Assembly: GCA_050633105.1 (NCBI GenBank)
Contig: JBOEFW010000016.1
Coordinates: 1 to 64,000, forward strand
Length of the DNA: 64,000 nt
Direction of reading: 5' to 3'
Source of the DNA: Aureispira sp050633105
Lineage (GTDB): Bacteria; Bacteroidota; Bacteroidia; Chitinophagales; Saprospiraceae
Shown: positions 41,619 to 51,952 of the stretch, one piece after another
How positions within the stretch are numbered: the first letter of the stretch is position 1
Layout: every line of letters begins with the position of its first letter
Notes under the pieces: generated by a model
Seen by the model: the letters and a program-made list of their open reading frames with translations, nothing else
The model's database searches: none
Told to the model about the DNA's origin: nothing
Program-made: the position numbers and the translations under genes

Positions 41619-42701
41619 TTAGTAGTTTACTCCTAGTGCACGCAAGGTTTCAAAATCCAATTGTCCGATAGGCAATCCATTTGCTTTTTGGAACTTCACT
41701 AAGGCGGCTTTAGTCTGAGAACCCATAACATTATCTATTGGTCCTGGGTCATATCCTTTAGCTTTTAGTGCGGCTTGAATTTCTCTAACTTTCACAGCGT
41801 TCACTTTGTTCTGACAAAGTACTTCTCTCCATTCAGAGAAACCACCTGCTTTCACCAAACGGCGATTAGAAACAGTTCTATACTCCGCAGGAATTTCTGT
41901 TACTCTCGTTTCTGCTGGTGCAACTAATACTGTCTTTTTTACATTTTTGAACTCCGCAGGAATTTCAATCGTTCTCGTTTCTGCGGCTTTTACTAATACT
42001 GTTTTTGTAATAGTTTTGTATTCAGCAGGGATTTCAACACGACGCGTAGTAGGAGGTGTTGTCACCACACGATCGCTAGTCGTTCTGTACTCCGCAGGTA
42101 CTACAACTTGCTTAGTTGTAGGAGGTGTTTTCATAACTGTTTTTGTCAATGTTTCGTATTGTGCTGGTACTTCTACCAAACACCATACTAAACAATCATC
42201 TGGATCTTGAGAAAGACAGTTTTTGTCTCCTTTACGTTTTACCCATTTGGTAGAAGCAGGAGAAACTTCAATTTGTTCTGTTACCGTTTCATACTCCGCA
42301 GGCACTTCCACTAATTTTACTTCCTCTGGACGGATCATTACTTCACGATCTACATTTCCATAAACAGCAGCTACAGGTTCTAAGCGAAAACTAGCTGGTT
42401 TTACTTCTACCCGCTCTGTAACGGTTTCATAAACAGCAGGAATTACTTCTAGACGAGTAGCAGCACCTTTTACTTCTACGCGCTCTTCTGCACTTTCAAA
42501 TCGAGCAGGAATAATTTCTAAACGTTGAGTAGCTTGCTTTGTGAGGACTTCTTCTGTCAGATTTTCATACTGATCAGGAATCATACAACGTGCATAGCAT
42601 TTCCCAGGTTCAGCATTAGGTGGATAATCTTGAGCCCATAGCGTACTGAAAGACGTCGTAGCTATTGTTGCAGCTAATAAAAAGAGGTTAGATTTTTTCA
42701 T
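41619..42701 (-). CDS. Secreted repeat protein with C-terminal peptidoglycan-binding domain
   Basis: The 360-residue protein has a signal peptide ending TLWAQ. Residues about 40-290 hold nine or ten repeats of 22-23 residues built on VEVPAEYETVTERVEVKPAxT (variants VVVPAEYRTTSDRV, IEIPAEFKNVKKTVL). One repeat is interrupted by a Cys-containing insert (NCLSQDPDDCLVWC). The last 55 residues are a PG_binding_1 domain (VREIQAALKAKGYDPGPID, GSQTKAALVKFQKANGLP). It may be an elongated periplasmic protein tethered to the cell wall. The repeats are likely beta-rich. No catalytic part is visible, and no named family was recognised for the repeats. Confidence 0.72.
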   Translation of the reverse strand: MKKSNLFLLAATIATTSFSTLWAQDYPPNAEPGKCYARCMIPDQYENLTEEVLTKQATQRLEIIPARFESAEERVEVKGAATRLEVIPAVYETVTERVEVKPASFRLEPVAAVYGNVDREVMIRPEEVKLVEVPAEYETVTEQIEVSPASTKWVKRKGDKNCLSQDPDDCLVWCLVEVPAQYETLTKTVMKTPPTTKQVVVPAEYRTTSDRVVTTPPTTRRVEIPAEYKTITKTVLVKAAETRTIEIPAEFKNVKKTVLVAPAETRVTEIPAEYRTVSNRRLVKAGGFSEWREVLCQNKVNAVKVREIQAALKAKGYDPGPIDNVMGSQTKAALVKFQKANGLPIGQLDFETLRALGVNY

Positions 42702-42733
42702 TTAGTTATAATTTTAGTGTGGTTACTAGATTC

Positions 42734-43984
42734 CTATTGTTTGATTTGCTTAGGATAACAAGCAAAGTATTTGACAATTTCTTTGCTCTGTATACAGTGT
42801 TCTTGCCATTCTGAAATAGGTCGAACACTGTTGTTTTTTAATAGAATTAGAATTTCTTCTTTTCCTTTTTTGTAAGCATTATTAGCTTCTCGGCCTTCGA
42901 ATAACAAAGAATCAAGTTCCTCTTTATTCCAAGTAGGAAAGGCCTCCACTAGCATTTGTTTTGTTTGTTTAATAAAAGCTCGTTCAATTGGCTTATCTCT
43001 TAAATCTATGTGTAAGAGTTGACGCTCTAACAAAGATTTTGACAGGAAAGATAAAACAGAATCTTGGTGATAAACAAAACCTTTGACAGCCGCCATAATA
43101 TCGGTATCATCCAATTGATAGAAATAATCTAACACTTCTGCGGTTTGCTCATCCAATGCTTTTTGACCCAATGCTTGACTCAAAAAATAACGCAAAGGGT
43201 TGGACAATTCCAACGCAATACCTTTTTGTAATAGATCTCTTGCTCGGTTCATGATTTGTACCAGCATTTCGCCTGCACAAATAACATTCTTATGTAAATA
43301 TACTTGCCAATACATTAAACGACGTGCAATAAGAAAGTTTTCTACAGAATATATTCCTTTAAATTCAATAACTAATTGATCTTTATGTACATGCAATAAT
43401 TTCAACAGTCTACTGTAGCCAACTTTACCTTCTTGCACTCCTGTAAAAAAGCTATCTCGCGTCAAATAATCCATTCTATCCATATCCAATTGCCCAGAAA
43501 CAAGCTGGTGCAAAAAACGCTTATGGTAAGTACCTTCAAAGATCGCGAGGGCCATTGTTAATTGCCCTTCAAAAATTTCATTGAGGCGATACATGATTTT
43601 TTTCGACAATTCTTCATGGACTACATCAATCAAACAATGCTCTAAAGAATGTGAAAAAGGACCATGTCCTACATCATGCAAAAGAATAGCAATAGTTACT
43701 CCTTCGGCTTCTTCATCGCTGATTTCAATATTCTTTTTGCGGAGTGTTTCCACTGCTTTTCTCACTAAATACATCGCCCCTAAAGAATGGTGAAAGCGAT
43801 TATGAGTCGCCCCTGGATACACATAATGTGTCAAGCCTAGTTGCATGATTCTACGCAACCGTTGAAAATAGGGATGTTCAATAAGGGTCATAACAAGACC
43901 ACTAGGGATTTCTATTAATCCATAGATGGGATCGTTGACAATTTTGCCCTCTTTAACCCTGTTTTGAGACTGTTTATTGATCAT
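42734..43984 (-). CDS. HD-domain phosphohydrolase (dNTPase-like)
   Basis: The 416-residue protein carries an HD domain near the N-terminus: HNRFHHSLGAMYL, then ILLHDVGHGPFSHSLEH with the His-Asp metal pair, and DMDRMDYLTRDSFFTG downstream. This pattern matches the SAMHD1/dGTPase-like group. Substrates could be dNTPs or other nucleotides and cannot be told from sequence. The repeat protein follows after 32 bases, possibly on the same transcript. CAAATATA at 44039-44046 gives TATATTTG on the minus strand, a possible -7 box. Confidence 0.82.
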   Translation of the reverse strand: MINKQSQNRVKEGKIVNDPIYGLIEIPSGLVMTLIEHPYFQRLRRIMQLGLTHYVYPGATHNRFHHSLGAMYLVRKAVETLRKKNIEISDEEAEGVTIAILLHDVGHGPFSHSLEHCLIDVVHEELSKKIMYRLNEIFEGQLTMALAIFEGTYHKRFLHQLVSGQLDMDRMDYLTRDSFFTGVQEGKVGYSRLLKLLHVHKDQLVIEFKGIYSVENFLIARRLMYWQVYLHKNVICAGEMLVQIMNRARDLLQKGIALELSNPLRYFLSQALGQKALDEQTAEVLDYFYQLDDTDIMAAVKGFVYHQDSVLSFLSKSLLERQLLHIDLRDKPIERAFIKQTKQMLVEAFPTWNKEELDSLLFEGREANNAYKKGKEEILILLKNNSVRPISEWQEHCIQSKEIVKYFACYPKQIKQ

Positions 43985-44409
43985 TTAATTATTTAGCTTT
44001 AGCTATTATATTGTAAAAAGTAAATTTTCTCCCGTCTTCAAATATACAAAAAAAAATAAACTTTTATAGAACCTTATATTTTTAACCTTTCACTCTAAAA
44101 AGGCAATAAAATAGGATCAATAATCATCACTAACTTACTTATTTAATAGTCCATTAACAATTCAACCAAATCATTATTGTTTCGAGTTGCAAAATGCCTT
44201 TTTTTACGCTACCTTGTATCTAACCGTTACTTAAACGGTCTCAAATGTTGTCTTTTGGCAAAAAAAAACCTCTAATTGGCAACATTACTTCATCTAATCA
44301 TTTCCTTTTCTCCCCTTTTTCTATTTTTCATAGGTAGATAGCTCCCCTCTATTTCTGCACCTATGAACATATGCACATATAAGCATTAATTAATTAGACT
44401 AATATCACT
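43985..44409. other. Divergent intergenic region with candidate promoters
   Basis: The region separates the HD protein from the Asp-box protein. For the minus strand there is TATATTTG at 44046-44039. For the plus strand TTG at 44187-44189 and TACCTTG at 44210-44216 are 20 bases apart, one base short of consensus. No gene is seen. Confidence 0.4.
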
Positions 44410-47400
44410 ATGAAGCCAACCACTTTTACGCTGTTTGCAGTCCTTCTTTTTGGGTGCCATATCGCTTTTGCTCAAAACGACTGGCGCACTATGATTCAAA
44501 ATCATGATTTAAATTTTTACACGATCCAACGAGCCTATGAACAAGAAATGGTTAATGTCCCTTATGAAAAAGGGCTTGGCATAAAACAATTTAAACGTTG
44601 GGAATATTATTGGGAAAGCCGAGTAGATGAACAAGGTAACTTTCCTAGACCTGGAGCAGTCCTAGAAGAAATAGAACGCTACTACAGCCAAAGAAGTCAA
44701 CAAAGGAGTTATTTAACGGGGTCTGGAAACTGGTCCTTGTTAGGTCCTGTTGCTATTCCGAGTAATGGAACGGGGCAACTTAATGGGAATGGGCGTCTAA
44801 CTTCTATTGCCTTTCATCCAACTGATCCTAATACCTTTTTTGTAGGAGCACCTGCTGGTGGTATTTGGAAGACGACAGATGCAGGAGCTTCTTGGACCAA
44901 TCATATTACAGGGATGACTCGTCTTGGAGTATCTGGTATTGTTATCAATAATACCAACCCTAATATTATGTACATTGCTACAGGGGACCGTGATGGAGGA
45001 GATGTTCCTGGTTATGGTGTTTGGCGTAGTACAGATGGGGGATTAACTTGGGCACCAAGAAACAATGGTATGGGGAACCGAACAATCAATGATATCTTAA
45101 TTCACCCCACCAATCCTAATATTTTAATTGCAGCGGGGTCGAATGGAATTATTTATCGCTCCAACGATGGTGGAGCCAATTGGGCAGCCTCTGCTAGTCT
45201 AGGTAATAATCCTAAAGACATTGCTATGCACCCAGGCAATCCTAATATCATTTATGCTTCAGGTACACGTGTGCACCGCTCTACTGATGGTGGCGCAACC
45301 TGGACCAGAATTACAGGGGTACTTCCGAATGCTCCTCAGAGAATGGCCTTGGCTGTTTCGCCCGATGAACCTAATTGGGTTTATGTTTTAGCAGGGGCTG
45401 GTAATGGTCTAGAAGGAATTTATCGTTCAACCAATAGTGGTGTTAGCTTTACATTGCGTACCAATACTCCCAATATTTTAGATTATGCCCTCAATGGTTC
45501 TGGTACCAATAGCCAAGCTTGGTATGATTTAGTCATTGCGGCCGATCCAACGGATGCTAATACTATTTATACTGGTGGTATCAATCTTTGGAAATCTACA
45601 GATGGTGGAAGTACAATGAATAGTATTTCTTATTGGGTTGGACCTTCTGGTGGCAGAGATGGAGTGCATGCAGATCAACATTCTTTAGATTTTTCTCCCT
45701 TGAATGGTGCCTTATACAATGGCAACGATGGTGGTTTGTATGTAAGTGCTGATCAGGGGGTAACTTGGGGTGACCTGAGTGGAGGACTAGCTATTGCACA
45801 AGTATACAAAATTGGTGTCTCTCAACAGACCGAAGATTTAGTAATCAATGGTTATCAAGATAATGGAACAGGGATTAGCCAAGGTACTTTTTTTCAGACC
45901 GAAATTGGTGGTGATGGTATGGAATGTATCATTGATCCTACCGATGACCAGTTTATGTATGGAGCACTTTATTATGGTGACATTCGTCGCTCTACTAATG
46001 GGGGCAATACGTTTGCACCTATTTCTAACCCTATTGGCGAACAAGGTGCATGGGTAACTCCTTATAAATTAGACCCCAACAATCCCAATAGGATGTTTGC
46101 AGGTTATGATAATGTTTGGCGTAACAATGCGGTCCGTACAGGAACTGTTTGGGAGCAAATTTCTAACTTTGCTAGTACAGCTAATATTCGAGATATTGCT
46201 GTGGCTCCGTCCAACAGTAATGTTGTTTATATTTCTAAGAATGATAACAGCCTTAGAGTTTCTAACAATGCTTTAGCGGCCAATCCTACTTGGACCAATC
46301 TATCAGCGAACTTACCTGTTAACAATGAGCCTTTGGATATTGAAATTGACCCAACCGATCCACTGCACCTTTTTATTGCTCTAAATAGAAACATCTATGA
46401 ATCAACTAATGGTGGTAATAGCTGGACTGATATTTCTGGTACCTTGCCTAATATCAATTTAAATACCATTCTAATTGATAAAGATAGCCCTGTAGAAGCC
46501 ATGTATGTTGGTATGGATGTAGGTGTTTATTATAGAGACAATACATTAGCAGATTGGGAGCCCTATTCTACCGCTCTTCCTAATTTAGAAATTACAGAAT
46601 TAGAGATTCATTACAATGCTGCGGAGTGCAAAAGTTTTTTGTATGCGGCTACTTATGGTCAAGGTTTATGGAAAAGTGATCTAAAAGACCCAGGGACAGT
46701 GGCTACTGTAGCTTGCTTTGAAGCATCAGAAACGACGGTTTGTATGGGCATTCCTGTTAACTTTATAGACCATTCTGATTATACTCCCACAAGTTGGGTT
46801 TGGACCATAACCCCCAATACGTTTAACTTTACGAGCAGTACTACTGCGAATAGCCAAAACCCAAGTGTTGCTTTTACTGCTCCTGGAACTTACACGGTAG
46901 AATTGACGGTAAACAATGGTGTTGGCGCCGATACAGAAACTAAAACAGGTTACATTGTGGTATCGTCTGCTTCTATTGCTACTAACTTTGATGAGGATTT
47001 TGAAACACAAGCTACTTGTGGTACCATTAGTAACTGTGCAACAACCAATTGTAATATTACAGGTTTATGGAGTAATGTAGCCAATGGTTCTGGTGATGAT
47101 ATTGACTGGCGTATTGACGTCGGAGGAACGCCTTCTACAGGAACAGGACCTACTGTAGATTTTAATCCTGGTACGAATGCAGGTAATTACGCTTATATGG
47201 AAGCTTCTAGTTGTTTTAATAGAACCGCCATTTTATTATCTGATTGTATACAGTTGGATCGAGCGTACAGAGTTAATGTAGGTTATCATATGACTGGTAA
47301 TGCTGTAGGAAGCTTACATTTAGATCTTTTAGTTGGTGGTGCTTGGAACTTAGATTTTGTTCCTCCTATCAATACTGACCAAGGAACGGCATGGCGTGTT

Positions 47401-48051
47401 TTGTCTGCAGATTTAGCCGCATTTACAGGGCAAACAATTCGTATGCGTCTTCGTGGAATTACAGGAGCTGGTTTCCAAAGTGATATTGCCATTGATGATA
47501 TTAATTTCTCTGCAACAACACTTCTACAAACACATTTTGCTGCGACAGAAGCAGTTTGTGCAGGCAATGGTTTTAACAATCTCTCTTGGAAATTATCTGA
47601 TGATCAACACCAAGGGTTTTACAACATTGAAAAATTCGTACAAGGAGAATGGAAAGTAGTGGATCAAGTAGAAGCACAAAGAGGTAAAACTGCTTATGAG
47701 TGGTTGGATCAAAATCCTTTCTTAGGAGAAAACCTTTACCGTGTTGGAATGGCAAATGTGAAGGAGAATGCTATTTATTCTAGAGTAACTGTTGCCAACT
47801 GTGCTGTAGATATCAATCGTTTTGTGTTGTATCCTAATCCATTTAGTGATAAAATCAACTTACAATTGTATGCTCCTATGGCCGCTCAATTGCCTTATAC
47901 CATTACCAATACACTGGGTCAAATCTTACATGAAGGAACCTTCCAAACACAAGAGGGAGTCAATAACTTTGCGTTGCCAATGGGTGATTTACCAAAAGGT
48001 TTTTACCTCTTTAATACACAAGGCAAAATGGTCAAATTGATTAAAAATTAA
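44410..48051 (+). CDS. Large secreted Asp-box (BNR/VPS10-like) protein with PKD and T9SS domains
   Basis: The 1213-residue protein has a signal peptide ending IAFAQ. Residues about 100-750 contain at least eight Asp-boxes of the form S-T-x-G-G-x-T-W (WKTTDAGASW, WRSTDGGLTW, YRSNDGGANW, HRSTDGGATW, YESTNGGNSW), the mark of sialidase/sortilin-type beta-propellers. A PKD domain lies at about 765-860 (VCMGIPVNFIDHSDYTP, FTAPGTYTVELTV). A Cys-containing, jelly-roll-like segment follows, and the C-terminus is a type A T9SS sorting domain (FVLYPNPFSDKINL, LPKGFYLFN). Catalytic sialidase residues were not recognised, so a binding or adhesion role is more likely than enzyme activity. Confidence 0.82.
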   Translation: MKPTTFTLFAVLLFGCHIAFAQNDWRTMIQNHDLNFYTIQRAYEQEMVNVPYEKGLGIKQFKRWEYYWESRVDEQGNFPRPGAVLEEIERYYSQRSQQRSYLTGSGNWSLLGPVAIPSNGTGQLNGNGRLTSIAFHPTDPNTFFVGAPAGGIWKTTDAGASWTNHITGMTRLGVSGIVINNTNPNIMYIATGDRDGGDVPGYGVWRSTDGGLTWAPRNNGMGNRTINDILIHPTNPNILIAAGSNGIIYRSNDGGANWAASASLGNNPKDIAMHPGNPNIIYASGTRVHRSTDGGATWTRITGVLPNAPQRMALAVSPDEPNWVYVLAGAGNGLEGIYRSTNSGVSFTLRTNTPNILDYALNGSGTNSQAWYDLVIAADPTDANTIYTGGINLWKSTDGGSTMNSISYWVGPSGGRDGVHADQHSLDFSPLNGALYNGNDGGLYVSADQGVTWGDLSGGLAIAQVYKIGVSQQTEDLVINGYQDNGTGISQGTFFQTEIGGDGMECIIDPTDDQFMYGALYYGDIRRSTNGGNTFAPISNPIGEQGAWVTPYKLDPNNPNRMFAGYDNVWRNNAVRTGTVWEQISNFASTANIRDIAVAPSNSNVVYISKNDNSLRVSNNALAANPTWTNLSANLPVNNEPLDIEIDPTDPLHLFIALNRNIYESTNGGNSWTDISGTLPNINLNTILIDKDSPVEAMYVGMDVGVYYRDNTLADWEPYSTALPNLEITELEIHYNAAECKSFLYAATYGQGLWKSDLKDPGTVATVACFEASETTVCMGIPVNFIDHSDYTPTSWVWTITPNTFNFTSSTTANSQNPSVAFTAPGTYTVELTVNNGVGADTETKTGYIVVSSASIATNFDEDFETQATCGTISNCATTNCNITGLWSNVANGSGDDIDWRIDVGGTPSTGTGPTVDFNPGTNAGNYAYMEASSCFNRTAILLSDCIQLDRAYRVNVGYHMTGNAVGSLHLDLLVGGAWNLDFVPPINTDQGTAWRVLSADLAAFTGQTIRMRLRGITGAGFQSDIAIDDINFSATTLLQTHFAATEAVCAGNGFNNLSWKLSDDQHQGFYNIEKFVQGEWKVVDQVEAQRGKTAYEWLDQNPFLGENLYRVGMANVKENAIYSRVTVANCAVDINRFVLYPNPFSDKINLQLYAPMAAQLPYTITNTLGQILHEGTFQTQEGVNNFALPMGDLPKGFYLFNTQGKMVKLIKN

Positions 48052-48080
48052 CACGATTTAACACCAACTAAATTCCTATA

Positions 48081-48120
48081 AAAAGGGTGCTGAACAATTG
48101 TAGTTCAGCACCCTTCTTTT
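48081..48120. terminator. Terminator between the Asp-box protein and parE
   Basis: GGGTGCTGAAC (48085-48095) and GTTCAGCACCC (48103-48113) form a perfect 11-bp stem flanked by AAAA and TTCTTTT. It can serve both converging genes. Confidence 0.85.
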
Positions 48121-48162
48121 ATAGTAGATAATAGTAGTAAGGAAGTTATAGTAGCATTGTAT

Positions 48163-50016
48163 TTAGGCCTGTTCTTCTACTGCATCTTGTTCAACTCTCA
48201 GATTCTCAATAATATCCTTTTGGCGATCAGCAGTATTCTTGCCCATATAATAAGATAAGATAGCTTCTGCGTCTGTTGAAGGACTCATTTGCACAGGCTC
48301 TAAGCGAATATCTTCCCCTATAAACTGCCCAAACTCTGTTGGAGAGATCTCTCCTAACCCCTTAAAGCGTGTCACTTCAGCGGTTTTACCCAATTTTTGC
48401 ATCGCTCTTTGCTTCTCCTCTTCACTATAACAATAGATCGTTGTCTTCTTGTTGCGCACTCTAAACAAAGGCGTTTCTAGAATATACAAATGGCCTTTGG
48501 TGACCAATTCTGGGAAAAACTGTAGAAAGAAGGTTAATAACAAGAGACGAATGTGCATGCCATCAACATCGGCATCTGTCGCAACTATGACCTTATTATA
48601 ACGCAAATCATCCAAGCCATTTTCAATATTCAAGGCATGTTGTAAGAGGTTGAATTCCTCATTCTCATACACCACCTTCTTGGTTAGGTTATAACAGTTC
48701 AGCGGTTTTCCACGCAAACTAAAAACTGCTTGTGTTTGGACATTCCTCGCTTTGGTAATAGATCCACTCGCAGAGTCTCCTTCTGTAATGAAGAGCATCG
48801 TTTCATTGGAGCCTTCTTTTGTGGTATTATAATGTAAGCGACAGTCGCGCAGTTTTTTGTTGTGTAAGTTTGCTTTTTTGGCTCTAGTATTCGCTAATTT
48901 CTTAATGCCTGCAATCTCTTTACGTTCGCGTTCTGATTGAACAATACGTTTTTGTAAAGCACTAGCTACTTCTGGATTCTTGTGTAAGAAGTTGTCTAGT
49001 TTTTTCTTAATAAAATCGTTGACAAATACGTTCAAACTTGGCCCTTTAGGTCCGACATTGATCGAACCTAGTTTAGTCTTTGTTTGAGATTCAAAAATAG
49101 GTTCTTGTACTCGTACGCTGATGGCTGCAACAATCGCTGTACGAATGTCTGCTGCATCATAATTTTTACCATAAAAATCTCGTACTGTTTTTACCAAGGC
49201 TGCCCTAAAAGCATTGAGGTGGGTTCCCCCTTGTGTGGTATTTTGTCCATTCACAAAAGAGTTGTACTGCTCTGCATAGTGGACACCGTGCGTCATTGCC
49301 AATTCAATATCATCCCCTTTAAGGTGAATAATCGGGTAGCGAATTTTTTCTAAATCAACGCGTTTTCTCAACAAATCCAAGAGTCCATTCTTAGAAACAA
49401 AGGTTTTATTGTTGAAAACAATCCGTAAACCCGCATTAAGGTAAGCATAATCCCAGATTCGGTCTTCTATGTATTGGCGATTAAATTTATAGTTCTTAAA
49501 GATGGAAACATCAGGACGAAACTCCATGTATGTCCCATTTTCTTCCTCTGTGGCAACAAGTTTACTTTCCTCTACCAAGTTTCCTTGGTTAAAACTTGCT
49601 ACTTTCTTTTTACCATTTCGATAAGAAACCACTTTGAAATGTGTAGACAAAGCATTAACCGCTTTTGTACCAACTCCATTTAGGCCTACTGTTTTTTGAA
49701 ACGCGCCAGAATCATATTTTCCTCCTGTATTAATTTTAGAAACACAATCCACGACTTTCCCTAATGGAATTCCCCGTCCATAATCACGGATACTTAACAA
49801 CCCATCTTCGGTGAGTTTGATTTCTATCTTCTTCCCTGCTCCCATCATGTACTCATCAATAGAGTTGTCGATGACTTCCTTAAAAAGAATATAGATACCA
49901 TCGTCAGAAGAAGTACCATTGCCCAGTTTACCAATGTACATTCCAGGGCGCATACGGATATGTTCCTTCCAATCGAGGGAGCGAATATTGTCTTCTGTAT
50001 ATTTTACTGTGGCCAT
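48163..50016 (-). CDS. parE: DNA topoisomerase IV subunit B
   Basis: The ATPase subunit of the decatenating type II topoisomerase. The 617-residue protein starts YTEDNIRSLDWKEHIRMRPGMYIGKLG and shows KEVIDNSIDEY (catalytic Glu and Asn) and GLNGVGTKAVNAL (ATP lid). TOPRIM motifs are FITEGDSASGS at about 408-418 and DADVDGMHIRLL at about 478-489. The SLDWKEHIRMRPGMYIG start and short length fit the ParE of Bacteroidota better than GyrB, which is longer and reads EGLEAVRKRPGMYIG. The expected partner parC is not adjacent, although the two are neighbours in many relatives. Confidence 0.9.
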   Translation of the reverse strand: MATVKYTEDNIRSLDWKEHIRMRPGMYIGKLGNGTSSDDGIYILFKEVIDNSIDEYMMGAGKKIEIKLTEDGLLSIRDYGRGIPLGKVVDCVSKINTGGKYDSGAFQKTVGLNGVGTKAVNALSTHFKVVSYRNGKKKVASFNQGNLVEESKLVATEEENGTYMEFRPDVSIFKNYKFNRQYIEDRIWDYAYLNAGLRIVFNNKTFVSKNGLLDLLRKRVDLEKIRYPIIHLKGDDIELAMTHGVHYAEQYNSFVNGQNTTQGGTHLNAFRAALVKTVRDFYGKNYDAADIRTAIVAAISVRVQEPIFESQTKTKLGSINVGPKGPSLNVFVNDFIKKKLDNFLHKNPEVASALQKRIVQSERERKEIAGIKKLANTRAKKANLHNKKLRDCRLHYNTTKEGSNETMLFITEGDSASGSITKARNVQTQAVFSLRGKPLNCYNLTKKVVYENEEFNLLQHALNIENGLDDLRYNKVIVATDADVDGMHIRLLLLTFFLQFFPELVTKGHLYILETPLFRVRNKKTTIYCYSEEEKQRAMQKLGKTAEVTRFKGLGEISPTEFGQFIGEDIRLEPVQMSPSTDAEAILSYYMGKNTADRQKDIIENLRVEQDAVEEQA

Positions 50017-50344
50017 TATTATACTTGTATAAATTCTTTTAAAAACAGCTGACTGAAGTCACCGTATTTCATCCTTCGCTCTGCGTAACTAATAAGCTAA
50101 GTAGTTGCTTTACTGCTTGTTTGGCGATCCTCCTGCCAAGAAAAAAAAGACAGCTTGTTTGAAATAGAGGTATTTTCAGTAAAAACGAAGATACAACATT
50201 ATTACTTTAAAAACAAATTGTTTCACTTTTTTCTATAGTATCTAATCCTTGTTAAATGGAATTCAGCGCTAGAAGATTTAAAAAATGCCCTATCATTTAT
50301 TATAACAAATAGAAACATTCTTTTCTGATTCTATAAAAACAAAA
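50017..50344. other. Intergenic region upstream of parE
   Basis: No gene or clear promoter box was seen in these AT-rich bases. The gldJ terminator lies at the right end. Confidence 0.3.
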
Positions 50345-50372
50345 AACTGCCCTGAATCTCTTCAAGGCAGTT
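50345..50372 (-). terminator. Terminator of gldJ
   Basis: On the minus strand AACTGCCTTGAA (50372-50361) pairs with TTCAGGGCAGTT (50356-50345) with one G-T wobble and is followed by T-rich sequence. Confidence 0.8.
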
Positions 50373-50403
50373 CTATATAGTATCTATAAAAGCTGATTAG
50401 CTT

Positions 50404-51912
50404 CTAGTATCTTCTTTTTGTTTGACGCTTGTTTGTACGGAACTGATTTCCACCAGGAACACCATTTCCACGAGGAGATCCGGTACGAGTCATTGCACAA
50501 CGGAAACCCAAATAAGCAGAAGATTTATCTTCTTCTAAGAAGCGACGAGTACCAGGAGACAACCAATAAGCACGGTCATTCCAAGCACCACCTTTGTAAA
50601 CGCGAGTTTTGTCAGACACTAAACTGTGCTTGCCATACTCATAGGTAGCCTCTGATTGAGCATCACCATCCAAGTGGTTGATTACGTTAGAGAACTGGAA
50701 GTTTCTTCTAGTTGCAATCTGATTAGCATCCAATTCTTTGTATTTCAAACGACCAGGCGCGATAGAATCATTGTCCAATTGTGGCTTACCATCTGCATCT
50801 AGCTCGATTTCCATAAAGACATTACCACGATAAGGATTCAAATCCTGTGTTTCTACATCTCTCAAGGTAGTACTAGTCATTGGACGATAAACATCTTGTA
50901 CCCACTCATTGACATTTCCAGCCATGTTATACAAACCATAATCGTTTGGTACATAAGAACGAACAGGAGCAGTGATAGACGCATTATCATTCAAAGCACC
51001 AGCCATACCCATGTAATCACCACGACCACGTTTGAAGTTGGCTACGATTTTACCTTGGTTTTGACCATGTTGAGGGTAACGTACTGTTGTTCCATCCCAA
51101 GGATAGATTCTACGATCAGAGATGCGCTCATCTCTAGCGTAAGATTGGTTACCAATTAAAGCTAAAGCAGCATATTCCCACTCTGCTTCTGTTGGTAGGC
51201 GATAATCTGGTAAGATGATACCATCTTCAAAACGCACACGACGCTCTTCGCCAGTAGCAGGGCTTTCCATAGGCTTATCCCCAGGTTCTGCTTCATACAA
51301 ACCAGCGAGATAGGAATCTGTCACAAAGTTATTAGAACCTTCTTGACCTTCCATATCAGCAGCGATCTTTCCTTTTTCAATCAACATCATTTCGTTGACA
51401 CGATCCGTTCTCCACTTACAATATTCTTGTGCTTGCAACCAAGTTACCCCAACCAATGGATAATCCATGTAAGCAGGGTGGCGCAAGTAGGTTTCTACGT
51501 AAGGTTCGTTGTAAGACAATTCTTCCAACCAAACCAAGGTATCAGGTAATGCTTTACGATATAACTGTGGCATTGTAGGATGTATGCGTTGCAACCAACC
51601 TAAGTATTCTAAATAAGCAATATTAGAAACCTCCGTTTCATCCATATAAAAGGAGGAAACAGTTACACGACGAGGAATGCCACGATAATCTTTCATGACA
51701 TCTTCTTCCGTTTGTCCCATGTTGAAGGTACCCCCTTCAATAAACACGAGGTTTGGTCCTGTTTCTTGACCTTCGTAGTCCATTGGCTTTTCAAAGCCAC
51801 CCCATTCTTCGGAGTTGTAGACCCACCCTGTCGTAGAGGAGCGTTCTTCTTTCTTACAAGAAGAGGCCGCTACGAGCATACCAAGCAGTCCCAATATAAA
51901 TATGTTCTTCAT
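50404..51912 (-). CDS. gldJ: Gliding motility lipoprotein GldJ
   Basis: The 502-residue lipoprotein (lipid Cys19 in LVAASSCKKEE) has a formylglycine-generating-enzyme-like (SUMF1) fold. Segments are STTGWVYNSEEWGGFEKPMD, ETGPNLVFIEGGTFNMGQTEED, RRVTVSSFYMDETEVSN, DYRLPTEAEWEYAALA, YNMAGNVNEWVQDVYRP and KGGAWNDRAYWLSPGTRR. The opening TGW-YN...GGFE and ETGP segments distinguish GldJ from GldK. GldJ is an outer-membrane lipoprotein needed for the type IX secretion and gliding machinery and stabilises GldK in Flavobacterium. It lies 62 bases downstream of porP. The basic C-terminal tail (RTNKRQTKRRY) is unusual among outer-membrane lipoproteins. Confidence 0.88.
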   Translation of the reverse strand: MKNIFILGLLGMLVAASSCKKEERSSTTGWVYNSEEWGGFEKPMDYEGQETGPNLVFIEGGTFNMGQTEEDVMKDYRGIPRRVTVSSFYMDETEVSNIAYLEYLGWLQRIHPTMPQLYRKALPDTLVWLEELSYNEPYVETYLRHPAYMDYPLVGVTWLQAQEYCKWRTDRVNEMMLIEKGKIAADMEGQEGSNNFVTDSYLAGLYEAEPGDKPMESPATGEERRVRFEDGIILPDYRLPTEAEWEYAALALIGNQSYARDERISDRRIYPWDGTTVRYPQHGQNQGKIVANFKRGRGDYMGMAGALNDNASITAPVRSYVPNDYGLYNMAGNVNEWVQDVYRPMTSTTLRDVETQDLNPYRGNVFMEIELDADGKPQLDNDSIAPGRLKYKELDANQIATRRNFQFSNVINHLDGDAQSEATYEYGKHSLVSDKTRVYKGGAWNDRAYWLSPGTRRFLEEDKSSAYLGFRCAMTRTGSPRGNGVPGGNQFRTNKRQTKRRY

Positions 51913-51952
51913 TACGAGCTAAGATTTTTTATGATCTATAATAAAAGGCTAA

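Noticed and set aside
44410..48051. Sialidase activity for the Asp-box protein
   Set aside because: Asp-boxes are structural in beta-propellers, and the arginine triad and other catalytic residues of sialidases were not recognised.
48163..50016. GyrB identity for the topoisomerase subunit
   Set aside because: The N-terminal LDWKEHIRMRPGMYIG segment and 617-residue length fit ParE of this phylum better.
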